Below, in pieces: positions 51,291 to 62,998 of a stretch of 64,000 bases of DNA. The notes under the pieces are model-generated. The model saw only the letters and a list, made by a program, of their open reading frames with translations, searched no databases and had not been told where the DNA came from. The stretch is from the NCBI GenBank assembly GCA_002104935.1, contig MCGT01000006.1, forward strand, positions 434,001-498,000. The letters are read 5' to 3'. Position 1 is the first letter of the stretch, and every line of letters begins with the position of its first letter. The translations under genes were made by a program, and so were the position numbers. The DNA comes from Hesseltinella vesiculosa (Eukaryota > Mucoromycota > Mucoromycetes > Mucorales > Cunninghamellaceae).

Positions 51291-52461
51291 ACCTCTGGAT
51301 TTTTGATGTTGCTGTCGGTTTATTTTTTTCATATTTGAACTTTTATTCTACTGCCACCTGCATCTAGCGTCAAGTCTATCGCTACCCAGCAACTGTGCAT
51401 TTGGTCACAGGGCAAGGTGGCACTAGCATCCATCTTTTTTTTTTTTCGTTGCGCACTGTCATAGAATCGACTTGAGCACAAGGATTCAGATGCCACACCT
51501 GTTTTTGTTGGGATGGGATTGTTTCATGATTTATTCGCCATGGTCTACCATAGTGCCTATTTCTTTCTTCCTGTCGCTAAGACTCACAAAAGAGACAGGC
51601 ATTTTTAAACCGTTCACGTCTATTTATAGCTGTGAACACTTCGAATAGGTCGATATGGGGCCAGAACCATTCTCTAATTCAGCATTCAACAAATAACTTC
51701 ATAATATCACGTACGCACGGGCATACTGGAACTGAAAATCACGATGAGAAGTAGCAGGTTGATCGCTGCTTGGAGGATAGAATATGAATACAAGGTGGCA
51801 CAATGTTTTTTTACGGGAACGTGCAGCTTCATGGTGAAAAATGTATCCTGCACGCAAGGACAGCGTATCATTGAAGAGCTTGATGAACAGTATCGAGAGA
51901 GGTGGAAACTGATTGGTCGCTACTAGACGAATAAAAAAACTACGAGAGAAAATGAATAGCTCTATGATACAGAGCTTCTTCCCTAATATCATCCAACGCA
52001 GGGCCAGACCTTTCAAAAATCTTTTTCACAATCCAACATACAGCTTACACCGTGTAAGGTAAGACGTGTCTTCCATGAATGACCATAGTTCTACTGAAGA
52101 TCATGGTGAGTCGTAGCAAGATTACTGAAGCATCTTGATCGTTGTCAGGTTATGAAAAATAAACTGACATGAGCAAGAGCTTTTTTAAAATCATACTGTA
52201 CAAACTGGCACAACTTGTGTAAAGGCTGGTTTCAACAATTAGCTGTCTTTCCAGTGCATATTGGGCTGATGAAGAACTGAATGCTAGAGAAGATTTGATT
52301 ACGAACCATGGGCAATGAGGAAAAGAAGAGCGTGCGAAAAGAAGAACGCCCCTCTCCGAAAAAAAAAAGAAATAGGGGAATGTGAACCAGCCAATGACAA
52401 ACCGCTCTCTGTTTGTGAGCTTCTGAGCCGTTTTTAATCGGCTCGCCTGGGGGGCTGGCTC

Positions 52462-52658
52462 CCTGATGAAAATGGCCGGGTTTTCATTTTTTTTTAGCTG
52501 GGAAATCGGAAGTCTCAAAACGAAAGTGATCAAAAGTTGGCTGGGCAACCTTGCTCAATCGATCTCATTTTTTCAGTATCACCATCAGTCATGCATTTGT
52601 GCATTCCTTGAAAATCTCAGATGGATCAAATCATTCAAAAGTGCTGTGCAGCGTTTGC
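52462..52658 (-). repeat. Dispersed non-coding repeat, copy C
   Basis: Read on the minus strand it begins GCAAACGCTGCACAGCAC, with TGATACTGAAAAAATGAG, CAAGGTTGCCCAGCCAAC, TCGTTTTGAGACTTCCGAT and CCCAGCTAAAAAAAAATG in the same order as copies A and B. Confidence 0.7.
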
Positions 52659-54233
52659 TTTTTTTTTTTTTCATCTTTAAAAAAAAGCCAGTTCAGCTTC
52701 CGCGCAGCGTTGAATGCAGTGTGCAGGAGGGAATCTAGCGAAGCAAGCCAATGTCTGGACCGTCCGTTTGACTTCAAATTTAATGATGGTTCCGGTTGTA
52801 GATGGTGAGCAGTGATGATGGACAAAACACTGTCATGTATTGTCCAAGGTACTCCTATGCTGTGTCGGAAAAATCGCCAATTTTTTTTTCTTACATTTCC
52901 CAGGGACCGTGCATTTGCTCATTAGGTAACGCGCTCTGGTCAAGGAATTGTTTTGAGCAGGGGGTATCATCTATCACACTGGCTTTTGTTTGCAGTGGGG
53001 ATATTTCAGTGTTTTTTTTTCTTCAACACCATAGCCAGTGACTGTGACAATTGTCCTTTTCTCTTTCATTCCCATTGATTTCATCCAACATGCTATGCCA
53101 GCATGTCATGGATCCGGTGTGACAACTGGTAACACATTTCTCTTCCGTTGCCTATTTCTCGCACCCTTGGTTGCTAGTGCTCTTTTTTTTTTTTTTTTGC
53201 TTGGAAATGATCAGCCCAAGTCCTCCGATATGTTGATTTTCGCTGGTATTACACCTCTTCCTATACAGAGTTTATGAAAATTTGAGTGGATTAGTGGATA
53301 TCCTATTTTGTATGAGTCATTGACGCGCATACATTTTCAGATAACAATAAAATAGAACAGAATGAGCGAAGCAAAGGAAAAAAAAGTTTCATGGGCAAAA
53401 ATAGCTAGGACATTCAAAAGGTTCAACGAGAAGCTTCGCCATTGCACCCTTGGAGTTGAATCACCAAGTCCATATGCTGTATCGCCATGTTATTCAACGC
53501 TACACCTCGGCTCTCCGCATTGGTTGAGCAAAAAAAAGGAAGGTGAACAAAAGTGCGGCGGTGGAGCCCACCTGGATCATGAACTGCCGCTGCAACCTAA
53601 AAAAAATAAAAAATCGAGCCGTGTTGCGGGAAAGAAGCAGGAGAACAAAGCTGACGGGGTTGGTCAGAGTCAGGCTAGCTACCAGAGAAAGGAAACTTGG
53701 TTGGAATTTTCACTGCGTTAGGCCAAGTTGGCAGAAGATTAAAATTCTGAAGAAGAGTCGCTGACATTGCCGCTGTGGGCAGCCATTGCCGCTGTGGGGT
53801 CGTGTTTGGAACTTATCTGTTCAAAGACCTGAAGAATTAAAGGCTTAGATGTCGTTCGTAAACAGTGCTGGGGCAGCGTGACGATGCTCTCGTAAACTTT
53901 CGAGGTTAGTTCCACCAGGTTGATTTCTACTTTTTGCCTGCGGCCTTTGTCTTCGTGCTCAAAATCTCAAGACAAAAAGAGCCAGGATAAAAGCTACATC
54001 TATTGCAGTACTGTCTACTCTATTTTGCATCATTCAAAGAAAAGGTTGTTCTTCGAGGGTCTTGTGTTGACTCCAACATGTACAAAAAAATACGAGCTAA
54101 GGCGGATGATCAAATCAGATGATTGGCTGGATTCAGCAAAAAGCAGCGCAGCGAAAAATCGACGACTTTTTTTTATTTCCTTTCGCCTTTTTTCCATTGA
54201 GCGTGTGCGGTAACATCCCAACCAACAAGAACG

Positions 54234-55310
54234 ATGGATCCAGGTGTCGATAACCAATGTTGTGATATTATTTTGGAATATCTTATCCACAGCTGCTACA
54301 AAGACACAGCCCGTGCCTTTGTTCAGGAATCAAAAAAGTTACATTCGTATTGTGCCGATCCTCCTGCTCAAGGTCATCTAGGTAAGGAACAATGGAAAAT
54401 GAAAAAAAGGCTGGTTTGCATGTCGCCTGGCCGAAGAGAGCGATGGCTCATATATTGCTCTTCATCTAGAACCGCGCGCCTCATTAAAAAAAGATGGCTA
54501 TAGCCATGGTCAAGGTTGGTACGAGTGAGAGGGAGAGAGAACGAGAGAGAGAGAAATGGGGGTGCATATGCGTGGCACAGGAATAGCTCACTCGGGCCTT
54601 TTTTTAACAGTGCTTGGCCATTCTACGGACACAGCTTGGCTTATGGTGGATGCAAGGAAAGGTAAAGAGGATGGCAAAAAAGCAAGAAAGGCATTCATTT
54701 TTTTCTGTTTTAAAACATGACATATGGGGATGGGGGGGGGATAGATCTCTACGATGCGATTCTGGAAGGCGATATACCCAAAGCATTTGACTTGATCCAG
54801 AAGCGCTTCCCCGGATTATTGGAAGACCCTGGTAGACTAGACAATGCGCGCGCAAGCAAGGTGATGTTCAAGCTACGATGTCAACAATTTATTGAAATCA
54901 TTCGATCATCGAACGAGGTGGAGGCCATCCAGTATGCACGACAGCACCTAAAATATATGAGCAAAGACAAGGAATATCAGGAAATGGTCACGGAAGTTGC
55001 TTCGTTGATTGCCTATGATGAACCACAGCATTCGAATCAAGCGCATTTGTTATCTCAGGATCGTCGTCGTCAGTTGGCGGATGAAGTCAATGGCATTGTG
55101 TTAGGTGAAGAATGCGCAAAAAAAAAAAAGGAAATTGGCTCATGCTTTTCTTTTCGTTTTTTTTTTTGTGGGGGTATAGCATATTGTCATTTACCTGAAC
55201 AGACATCCGTGGAGCGCATTCAACGACAATTTCAAGTGGTGAATTATGAGCTGGAAACTTTGGACTCAGCGGATGACAAGCAATCCAGCCGTGAAAAATT
55301 GTCCATGTAG
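54234..55310 (+). CDS. LisH-CTLH-CRA protein (GID/CTLH-complex type)
   Basis: Five exons (54234-54381, 54494-54514, 54611-54661, 54745-55104, 55180-55310) give 236 aa. A LisH dimerisation motif is at residues about 7-35 (CCDIILEYLIHSCYKDTARA). A CTLH/CRA region starts near residue 70 (ARKDLYDAILEGDIPKAFDL, FKLRCQQFIEIIRSS, EAIQYARQHLKYM, MVTEVASLIAYDEP, ADEVNGIVLAY). This layout, with no SPRY domain, occurs in Gid8-type subunits of the GID/CTLH ubiquitin ligase and in shortened RanBPM relatives. The wording of the CRA region looks closer to RanBPM than to Gid8, so the ortholog is open. Exon 2 is a 21-nt microexon whose donor (GTTGGT) is weak; skipping it would keep the frame. Role: likely scaffolding of a ubiquitin ligase (inference). 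Confidence 0.8.
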
Positions 55311-57434
55311 GAAGTACTGTAAACACTGTTGTTGTCCTAGATTCCCCCCCTCCCCTTCCTATTTTTATTACTCTCATTTTCAATGCCAAGGCGCCTTTTT
55401 TTTGTTTCTGCTCAAGCTGAAGCGAAAATAAAATGACCACTCTCATGTGGATCAGTGTTTGCCACACTTCAAAAAAGCAAGTGTTTGCCACACTGCGGCA
55501 CACATTCCGCCCAGCTGCACTCAATAAAAAAAATTCCCACCCGCTCATTCTAGGCCAAAACGGGTCAGCTGCATGAGTTTGACACATGCATTTCAACAGG
55601 ATGCTTTTTTTGTGTCCATTTGTCATCTCTTCCAAGAATCAAGGCTTGGTGGTTGAAACAATGGAACCATTGGAAACGTTGGCCAAACTGGGTAGGTATG
55701 TCTTGGTCAGGTGGCACAAGAGAAAGGGTCAAGGACTCCGTGAAAAAAGATCAACGCCCGTCGCTAAATTGGAGATCTTTGGCTGTCTTCGAAAAGCGGG
55801 CTTGGCGCGTGTTGCCAAGCTTTGCCAGTCCTCGGGCCGTGTCGACGGCTAAAAAGGGTGGCACCAAACGGTGGGAGATAGGAAAACGGGTGATTGGAGT
55901 GAGGGATTGCTTTTTTTGTTTATGCCGGGGGTTGAAAAGAAAAAAGGGATCAGATGGGGCTCACCCGGGACCTGTTTTGGAGACTAAAATTAGGGTCGCC
56001 AGGTTTGAAACAACACAGAAAGGATTTTTTTTTTTCTCATTTGACATATAAAAAAACTGTGACAAGGCTACTATCAAACGATGACCATGCGTCCAAAGAC
56101 ATTATCATTGTTAGCGATTCCTTCTCTTATTCATCTTTGGTCGATGCTCTTGCACTTGATGTCTAGGAAAAAACATAAAGAAAAGGATGGAGCAGGCCAG
56201 TGGATGGAAGAAAAAGACGGGTGGTTCGCCGAGGCAAGAAGATTTTCATTCCAAGACCAGCTTTTAAATAAATTGTGGGACCCGCAGAGGACTTAGTCCG
56301 GGGATGCTTGGAGGCAAAGAAAGGAAAGAAATTTTGTTTTTGGGAGGGCGATTTTTTTATTCTGCCCTGTCACTGACATCTTCAATCGCAATAATGACGC
56401 GTGCCACAAGTCCAATGCTCAATGTCTTTGTCGATCCCTTTTTTTTTTTTTTTTTTTATAAAGGCAAGCGAAAAACGTTTGCTCCGCCTAAACCTTCTAG
56501 TGAGACCCTCTATTGGACGAGGTGGAGGCTTGTGACAAGTGGGAAAAAAAACCTAGCCATCGACGTCATCCCAAAAAAAAAACAACCAAATGAGGATGTT
56601 TAGTTTGCTATTGGGCATTTGCTTCGTTTTGATGGCTTGGCATTTCTTTTTTTTTTGGAACGAGATTCATTCTTGTTTTGGTGATTCCCAAGCCAGTAGG
56701 CCGTTTCATTTGGAAGGAAGAAGAGGAAAGGGGTGAGGATATGGGATGGGAGGGCCAAGATGGGCGGAGGAGTTTGAAAAAAAGGGACTGTTGCGGCGAT
56801 ATCGCCATTGAAAGAAAGGCCAAATGCGATGTGGGTGAGCGATTTTTGCCTTTGATTCGATTGAAATTAGGCGGATGTTTTTGTTGAACCAACAGAATGT
56901 GGGTCTCCCCCTTTTTTCTGTTGAACCCTAAAAATAATTTTTTTTTTTTTTGACCCTTTCTCAAAAAAGGGAGATTTCACTGATTGAAAAGCGACGATCC
57001 TTTTTTGAAAGAGTATAAAAAAAACCCAGCGTTTCTTTGAAAGCCTTTTTTTTTTTTTTTTTTCTTCTTCTTTTCTTCTTTTTACTTTTTTGATTTGTGG
57101 GTTGATCTCTGAACATCTTCTTGTACAAAAGAAAAAAAGTAACCACCGTATTCCCCACTTTTTTTTTTTTTCTGTGTACAGTTTTCTTTTTTTTTTTTTT
57201 TCCTTTTTTTTTTACCTCTCTTCTTGTTTTTTTTCCCTTTTCCCCTTGGTTATGATTTGTTTGAACATCCACAATCTAAAGCTTCGTACGTTGTTATACT
57301 TTTTGTTAACTCAAGCCGCCATCTGATTGCACTTGTCTTCTTCTCTTTTAGCACAACCACTCCCCTATACTGTTGTTTAAATTATTTTTTTTTCTTGTCT
57401 TCCCTCGTCATCCCCCTCCCCTCAAAAAAGAAAC
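55311..57434. other. 2.1-kb intergenic region, no gene seen
   Basis: It runs from the 3' end of the LisH gene (AAAATAAAATG near 55426) to the copper-fist promoter. There is a direct repeat of GTGTTTGCCACACT near 55452-55495. Open frames of up to 143 aa (55620-56051) have no domain, odd composition and T/A runs inside. The right 350 bases are an extremely T/C-rich leader. Confidence 0.4.
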
Positions 57435-58730
57435 ATGTTATTCAAGGGCGTCAAATATGCATGCGGTACATGCATCAAGGTAAGGGAAAAAAATGAATGT
57501 GGGATGAAAGATTGACGGGTTTTATCTTGTTGATAGGGACATCGATCATCCAATTGTAGCCACGTTGACCGTCCATTGTTTGAAATCCGCAAAAAAGGCC
57601 GTCCAATCAGCCAATGTACAGTGTGCCGTGATTTACGCAAAACCAAGCAAGTGCATGCGAAATGTTTGTGTACACATAAAGCCAACAAGGAACAACAGCC
57701 TGTATGGCTCCATCAAATGGAAGAGTCCATTGTGCCTGAAACCAAGGAAATGTGTACGTGTACGGATGCCAACCATGACCACTCGAAAGCCAGCAATTCG
57801 TATTCTTGGGCGGTGATCACCCAACCTCAAGAAAACTCCTTGTTCCCCGACCCAGTGTCTGACGATCCGGTCAATCTCGGCCTGATCTTCCACAAATCCA
57901 ATACCCAGCGGTTCTTGGAAGGCCAGCCCCGACCTCCAAGAAAGAAGAGCACCAGCCGCAAGCGTCCCGCGTCTCCTCATCATCTTGCCACCGTCCAACA
58001 GCCGTCTTCCACCGGCTCCGGCTCCACGTCGCTCTCCTCCACCCCTTCGTCGTCGTCTTATCTCGCCATCAACGACAAGGCCAATGATGAGACCCTGATG
58101 TCCCTCTTGGACCTGCCTTCCTCCACGCCTCTGACCGTCAACAATGAGCAAGAAGCCGATTTGGCTGCCATCCTGAACAACGTGCTTCGTCCCACCGATA
58201 CCAAGATGGAGGTCGACATCGACTTTGTGCCCGCCCCCAATCCCATGTATGAAGCTTCTGTCATTGACAACTTGGCCTCGGCTGTCGATCCACCCGCTGT
58301 CACCCCGACCGGCTTTGCACAAGACGCAATGATGATGCCCATCTACCCAACCTCCAGCCCCGTCCAGCCACCCCAGCACGCTCAGCATGGCTGCAGTGGC
58401 AACTCTTTGGACAACAGCATGTGCCCCAACGGCCAGCTCAACATGGCTGAATCCGTCATCATCACCATTGCTCCTCTCTCCGCCACCACCAACCATCCTA
58501 TGCAAGAACAGATGCGCACCCGGATCGTCACCTGTTATTGTGGAGCCAGTTGCACCTGTCCTGGCTGCCTGGTCCATCCTGGCGATTTCCGGGTCGGTGA
58601 CCAATACATGGATCCTTTCTCTGGCTTCCCCACCTCCTCTGCCTGCCCCTCGTCCACCGCCTCCAGCATTTACTCTGCTTCGGATGACGAGGATGTGCAC
58701 GTTCTTGCCCCTCCCCCTTCCCTTTTTTAA
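57435..58730 (+). CDS. Copper-fist transcription factor (Cuf1/Mac1/Ace1 type)
   Basis: Two exons (57435-57479 and 57537-58730) give 412 aa. The N-terminal copper-fist DNA-binding domain is complete: KGVKYACGTCIKGHRSSNC, the HVDRPLF segment, the minor-groove motif KKGRP, then CTVCRDLRKTKQVHAKCLC with paired cysteines that hold zinc or copper. A further CTC near residue 83 adds cysteines. The middle is Ser/Pro-rich. Near residue 345 a C-terminal cysteine cluster CYCGASCTCPGCLVH follows the spacing of the copper-sensing repeats of Mac1/Cuf1. These factors switch on copper uptake or detoxification genes according to copper level. The C-terminal cluster argues for the copper-uptake (Mac1/Cuf1) branch, an inference. 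The intron lies inside the copper fist, between the CIK and GHR codons. Confidence 0.92.
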
Positions 58731-59254
58731 GAGAGGCTGTCCCCTTTTTTTATTATCAAAATGACATCCTTCCTCTCTGTGTACATAGATTCCCCATTAC
58801 ATGCGTACTTTTTTTTTTTTTTTTTTGATCTTTTTTTTTCTTTTTTTTTTTTTTTTTTTTGTCCCATTTACTAATAAATATAAATGAAATACATAAAAAA
58901 CGACAAAAAAAGCAGACGGCCTTGCTTTTTGACACTGCAATGAGTAAGCCGCCTCCCAATCGGGCCAAGTCGGCATTTTGGGTGTGTCCATTTCAAAAAA
59001 CTTGGCTTTTTCGAATGTGCCACCATCCCCCCCTTTTTTTTCGGTAAAAAAAAAACTGGCCATCGTTTTCAGAACAACCATTTTAAAAAGTCAAGGTTAT
59101 TATTATTATCTTTTTTTTTCATCGGACAGATTCATTCCAATCATTATTTTAAAAGAGTCTAGCTGGGAATCAGAAAAAAAATAAAAGTAAACAAAAAAAA
59201 AAAAAGGCAACACAAAAAAAAAAAAAAAACCATGACATCATGGCGTTCACGACT
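58731..59254. other. Convergent intergenic region, very homopolymer-rich
   Basis: About 520 bases between two stop codons, with long T runs (58808-58826, 58842-58860) and A runs (59219-59229). No coding potential. Confidence 0.5.
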
Positions 59255-61911
59255 TCAAAAGCCCACCAGTCTCATCAACAAATACCCAAGGGTGGTGACA
59301 CATGCTGTGGCCATGATGCTGGAGGGTATACCATTTCGAATAAAATCCTTGCTACTGAGGTAAGGCTTGCCCAATTCATTTTCTTGAGCAATAGCATTCA
59401 TATTGGGGAACCCTGACACGGCCAGACCCATGGCACAAGAACAGACAAAGCAAGCTCCCTGTTTGAAAAAAAAAAAAAAAAAATAAGCATGGATTGGCTG
59501 GAGGTCTTCGGCGTTTACCAGAACAAGCAAACGAGCTTCGGATTCTTCCATACGGTTCCCAACCTCGGCCACAATGGGAAGCACAATCAGAGCTGCCACC
59601 GTATGGCTGATGAATGTCGCAATGACCAACACCAGACCACTAAACACCATCAACACTTCAAAAGCAGAGTAGCCTTGGACATAGATTTGGATATGCTCAG
59701 CAATGGTCTGCAGCAACCCCGACGACTGGACAGCCTTGCCCAAGGCAATGCCACCCATCGCCAGCATGATCACGTTCCATAAAAAGTTGTTGAAGTCATC
59801 CTTGGTCAGCAGGCCGGTGCCAAAGAACGCAACAAGCGGCAGAATCGCAATCACACCCATGTCGCCAAAAATGTCCTCGTAGCTGTGCGCCAGGCACCAC
59901 AACGCAATGGTGGCCAGGGTCACCAACACCACATAGATCTGGGTCCAGCTGACAGGCTCGGGAGAGGCGCGGATGGGATGGATATGCGTGGTCTGTTTTT
60001 CAGGGGCATAGCTCCAGAGCAAATACATCCAGATGATACCATTGCCCACCAGGCACAGAGGGATCGACACCATGAACCATTCCAGCCACGACGGAGGAGG
60101 CGACATGTTCTGGATCGCAATGATATTTTGAGGCGACGATATCGGCGATGCCATGCCACCTAAATTCGATGCTAACGCAATCCCCATAATCAAGCAGGGA
60201 GCAAATCGGGAATCCACCGGCAGCGTACGTAGAATAGGCTATGGGGGACAGCGAATGAGATTTTTCCCCCCCGCTGGTTGGGATGGTTTACCTGGATGAG
60301 GGAGAAACATAGCACAGGCGCAGCCACGTTACTGATCCACATGCTGGCCACGGTGGCCACCAACATATTGACAAGAAGCACTCGGTTGGGTCGGGTGCCC
60401 GCCTTGGATAGCACAAACGTGGCCATGGATTTGGCAATACCAAACTTGCTGAGCGCACCTGCGATGGCAAAACCGCCAAGCAGCAACATGATCACAGGGG
60501 AAAACATCGAGGCAAACACAGCCTTGGTTGCTTCGGCTGCCGTCAGTCGGGTATGGGCCTCGTCCTCTGCACGCATCACTTGCAACGTCACCACCAAAAA
60601 AGGTACCAGCAGCCCGGTCACAAACAAGGGCACCACCTATCAAAAAAAAAAAAAAAAAAAAAAGAGGTGAGACTTGCTTCCACTTTTTCTTTTCAGAAGG
60701 TTTTCTTTTTTTACCTCGCCTGCCCACAACAAACTGGCAAAGACCAAAATAGCAAAGCAGCGGTTCTGTTCCACATGACCAAACAGATTGAGATGCAGCA
60801 ACGAGTAAAAGATCAAGATGGAGGCCAGCAGCACCAGAATTTGAATCAATTGATCCCGATCAAACACAAACGAGCCGCAGGGGGTACGGAGGATAATGGG
60901 TTTGAGGTCGCTGACACCCACGCTTTGCACCTTGCGTTCCTGCCCAACCATATCCCGCCATACCGTGTTGCGTTCCCAAACAATGTGTTCACGCAGATGT
61001 GCCTTGAGCTCGTCAATGGCCTGGTCCAGCTGATTGTTGGTCGCCAGCAAGGCATAGCCGCGCTCGGTTTCTTGGATACGGCTATTCAGAGTGGTCTTGG
61101 TGCCGCTCTTGAAGGGGTAAGTCTGCTGCACAACAGACGAAAGGTAATAGCGTTTCAGATTGCTGTTGGTGATCTTGTCGAATTTCTTCAGGATCTTCGA
61201 GAAGGCGGTCAGGTTGAGGGCCACAAAGGACTTGAGTTCCGAGAGTAGTACAAACAGTTCCACTGTGCGTTTGCGCAGATCCACCAAACCGGAGTCATGA
61301 TGATCGCCGTCTTGCTCTGGATCGATCTCGGCCACGTTCTGAGTCACAATATTGGCTGGCATGTCGTAAGAAGCCGTGTCGGGCAGCAGCTCTCGCCGAG
61401 GGAACGTGCTGGTGACTTGCAGATGATCGTCTTGCCCGGTCGACGTCAGGGTCAACGGACTGGCCGGCCGTGGCGGTTGCTGGTCCAGGGCTTCATAATC
61501 CACCAGCAATCGATCCATTTCTTGGTACAGCTCAGCTTCCTTCTTGGTATAAAACTTGACAATCTTGTCGAGGGCCTTGTCCAGAGCCTCGGTGAATCGC
61601 CGATCAGCTCCATCTTCTTGACCGCTCATCAATGCTGTGCGTTCATTGCTAGGTCCGCGTTCAATATCTTCCAGGGACTGATGTGCCTGATCCTTTTCGA
61701 TTGTATAAATCAATTTTTTCAGATTGGAGTACCTATTCACGGGAATCCAAAAAAAAAAAAAATAGTCGTGAGCTGCATTCATCGCCTTTTTTTTTTATAA
61801 AAAAAAACGTCTTTTCTCTCATGGCCCAATGCTGGCATGTTGACTTTACGGTAGATAATAGTCGGCCCAATCAGGCACCGCATTAAACTGAATCTGATGC
61901 GAGAATTTCAT
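59255..61911 (-). CDS. SPX-domain low-affinity phosphate transporter (Pho87/Pho90/Pho91 type)
   Basis: This is a phosphate carrier of the plasma membrane or vacuole with an N-terminal phosphate-sensing SPX domain. Exon 1 is 61850-61911 (MKFSHQIQFNAVPDWADYYL) and joins at 61732 to YSNLKKLIYTIEKDQ, the classic SPX opening. SPX then continues through FYTKKEAELYQEMDRLL, LKSFVALNLTAFSKILKKFD and LKRYYLSSVVQQTYPF. The lysines that bind inositol pyrophosphates in this family are present in the KILKKFDK helix. The transport part has about ten or more membrane helices of the Na/sulfate (DASS) type, with SNVAAPVLCFSLIQ, ALASNLGGMASPISSPQN and, late, ISHTVAALIVLPIVAEVGNR and VSGFPNMNAIAQ; the SNxA/SPxxxPQ and HTxAAL hairpins are the substrate-binding elements. 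Five exons. The stop is at 59255. Which of Pho87, Pho90 or Pho91 it matches is not settled. Confidence 0.93.
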
Positions 61912-62426
61912 ATGCTGCTAAAGAACAATGAAAGAAAAGAAAGGAAGAAAGGAAAAAGGAAAAAGGAAAAAAAAAAAAAAAAAGGGCTTGGTTGAGTTTC
62001 AATCCAGAAGTTGAATTTTTTTTTCCATCCACGTTGACGGGATGCATGGTCCCCGTTCTTTCTCCTTGGCCAGTTTTTCTATAACCTTCTTGCAATATGA
62101 CCTTGCACAGACAATTAAAATGGTCATGAGAAATGAAAGAAGAAAAAGAGAAAAAGGTGATCACGTCAAATGCTTCGAACCCTTTTTTTTTATTATTTGT
62201 TGATCATGCTCAATCATTAGAAACCAATCAAACACCAACGACGACCATCGTGGTATTGTTGATAGGTTGGACCAAATGCGTAATAAAAAAAAAGGCTTTC
62301 GGATCCTTTTTTTGTTTAAAATTTGCTATTTCCTTTCCCCTTAAGTGAGTTCTCTATGCATTCCTTTTTTTATTTTTACTAGTGGATGTATGAACTCCTT
62401 GAAGAAATTGGAGTAGGGGGGGTGGA
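61912..62426. other. Intergenic region, no gene seen
   Basis: About 515 bases upstream of the SPX transporter, containing purine-rich GGAAAAA tracts (61930-61980). It should hold that gene's promoter and the 3' UTR of the small minus-strand gene to the right. No domain-bearing frame. Confidence 0.35.
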
Positions 62427-62651
62427 CTACATGTCCTCGGCTGTTTGAATTTCTTGGGTGTGATCGACGCCAGGGATGACACCGCTGCTGCTGTTGTCTT
62501 TGACTAAATTTGGGATGAGCGCAGCCAGCACGATCATTGCCACAAAGCTCATCAGCGCTACAATTTTTAGACCGCATATGCATCGACTTGCCCGACTCAT
62601 CGGTTCTTCCTTGATAATGTCGTCCTTTCTTCGTCTTCTGAAAAACGGCAT
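62427..62651 (-). CDS. Small single-pass membrane protein, unknown
   Basis: An uninterrupted 74-codon frame with a real ATG at 62651. It opens with a basic lead (MPFFRRRRKDDII), a possible acyl-anchor cysteine pair (CIC at residues 24-26), a hydrophobic helix at about residues 29-50 (IVALMSFVAMIVLAALIPNL) and an acidic C-terminal tail (QEIQTAEDM). By the positive-inside rule the N-terminus would be cytosolic. No family is recognised, and the gene could have an unseen extra exon. A promoter of at most 350 bp separates it from the divergent TVP15-like gene. Confidence 0.5.
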   Translation of the reverse strand: MPFFRRRRKDDIIKEEPMSRASRCICGLKIVALMSFVAMIVLAALIPNLVKDNSSSGVIPGVDHTQEIQTAEDM

Positions 62652-62998
62652 CGTATAAAGGAAATATAAAAAAGAAAATGTTGAAGAAAAAGAAGAAAAA
62701 AAAAATATGCGACCATGGTCCTCGGTGGCAGCGGGAGTTTTTTTTTAAGCCTTTTTACCTCTTCTTTTTAAAAGAAATTGTAATTAGTCTGTCATGGTAG
62801 CAGCATGGCGTGGCACATTACCACTTGCCAAGTTTGTAGCATTATGTACTCGCTCAACGCGGAAAAAAGGGTCTTCTTTATTAGCAAACGGAGATGTTGT
62901 GTCTGATGTGACACAAATCAAACAGATGAAAAACCTTTTTTTTTTTTTTTTCTTCCAGTTTCTTTCTTCTTTCTCATTTTCCCAAAGCTTGAAACCCA
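62652..62998. promoter_or_regulatory. Divergent promoter, small membrane protein / TVP15-like
   Basis: 347 bases between two start codons, with a T15 tract near 62937-62951 followed by a C/T-rich leader before the plus-strand ATG. No specific site was recognised. Confidence 0.35.

Larger units (their letters stand above)
49235..54233. other. 5-kb gene-poor stretch with inverted repeat and repeat copy
   Basis: It lies between the divergent starts of the desaturase and LisH genes. Contents are the possible 5' exon of the desaturase (49260-49660), the large inverted repeat (50640-51290), repeat copy C (52462-52658), a tandem pair of CATTGCCGCTGTGGG (53765 and 53784), and many A/T runs. A 119-aa open frame at 53362-53721 has no recognisable family. 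No other gene was recognised. Confidence 0.45.

Noticed and set aside
53362..53721. 119-aa plus-strand frame starting MSEAKEKKVSWAK
   Set aside because: It has a true ATG but no recognisable domain, lies among repeats in a gene-poor stretch, is Lys/Ser-rich and has no clear neighbours or introns. Not enough to call a gene.
55620..56051. 143-aa plus-strand frame rich in Trp and Lys
   Set aside because: Composition is unlike a protein, it has no domain, and it contains homopolymer-derived FFFF and KK runs.
57633..58700. 355-aa minus-strand frame opposite the copper-fist gene
   Set aside because: The plus strand encodes a complete copper fist; the reverse frame is Gly/Arg/His-rich with no domain.
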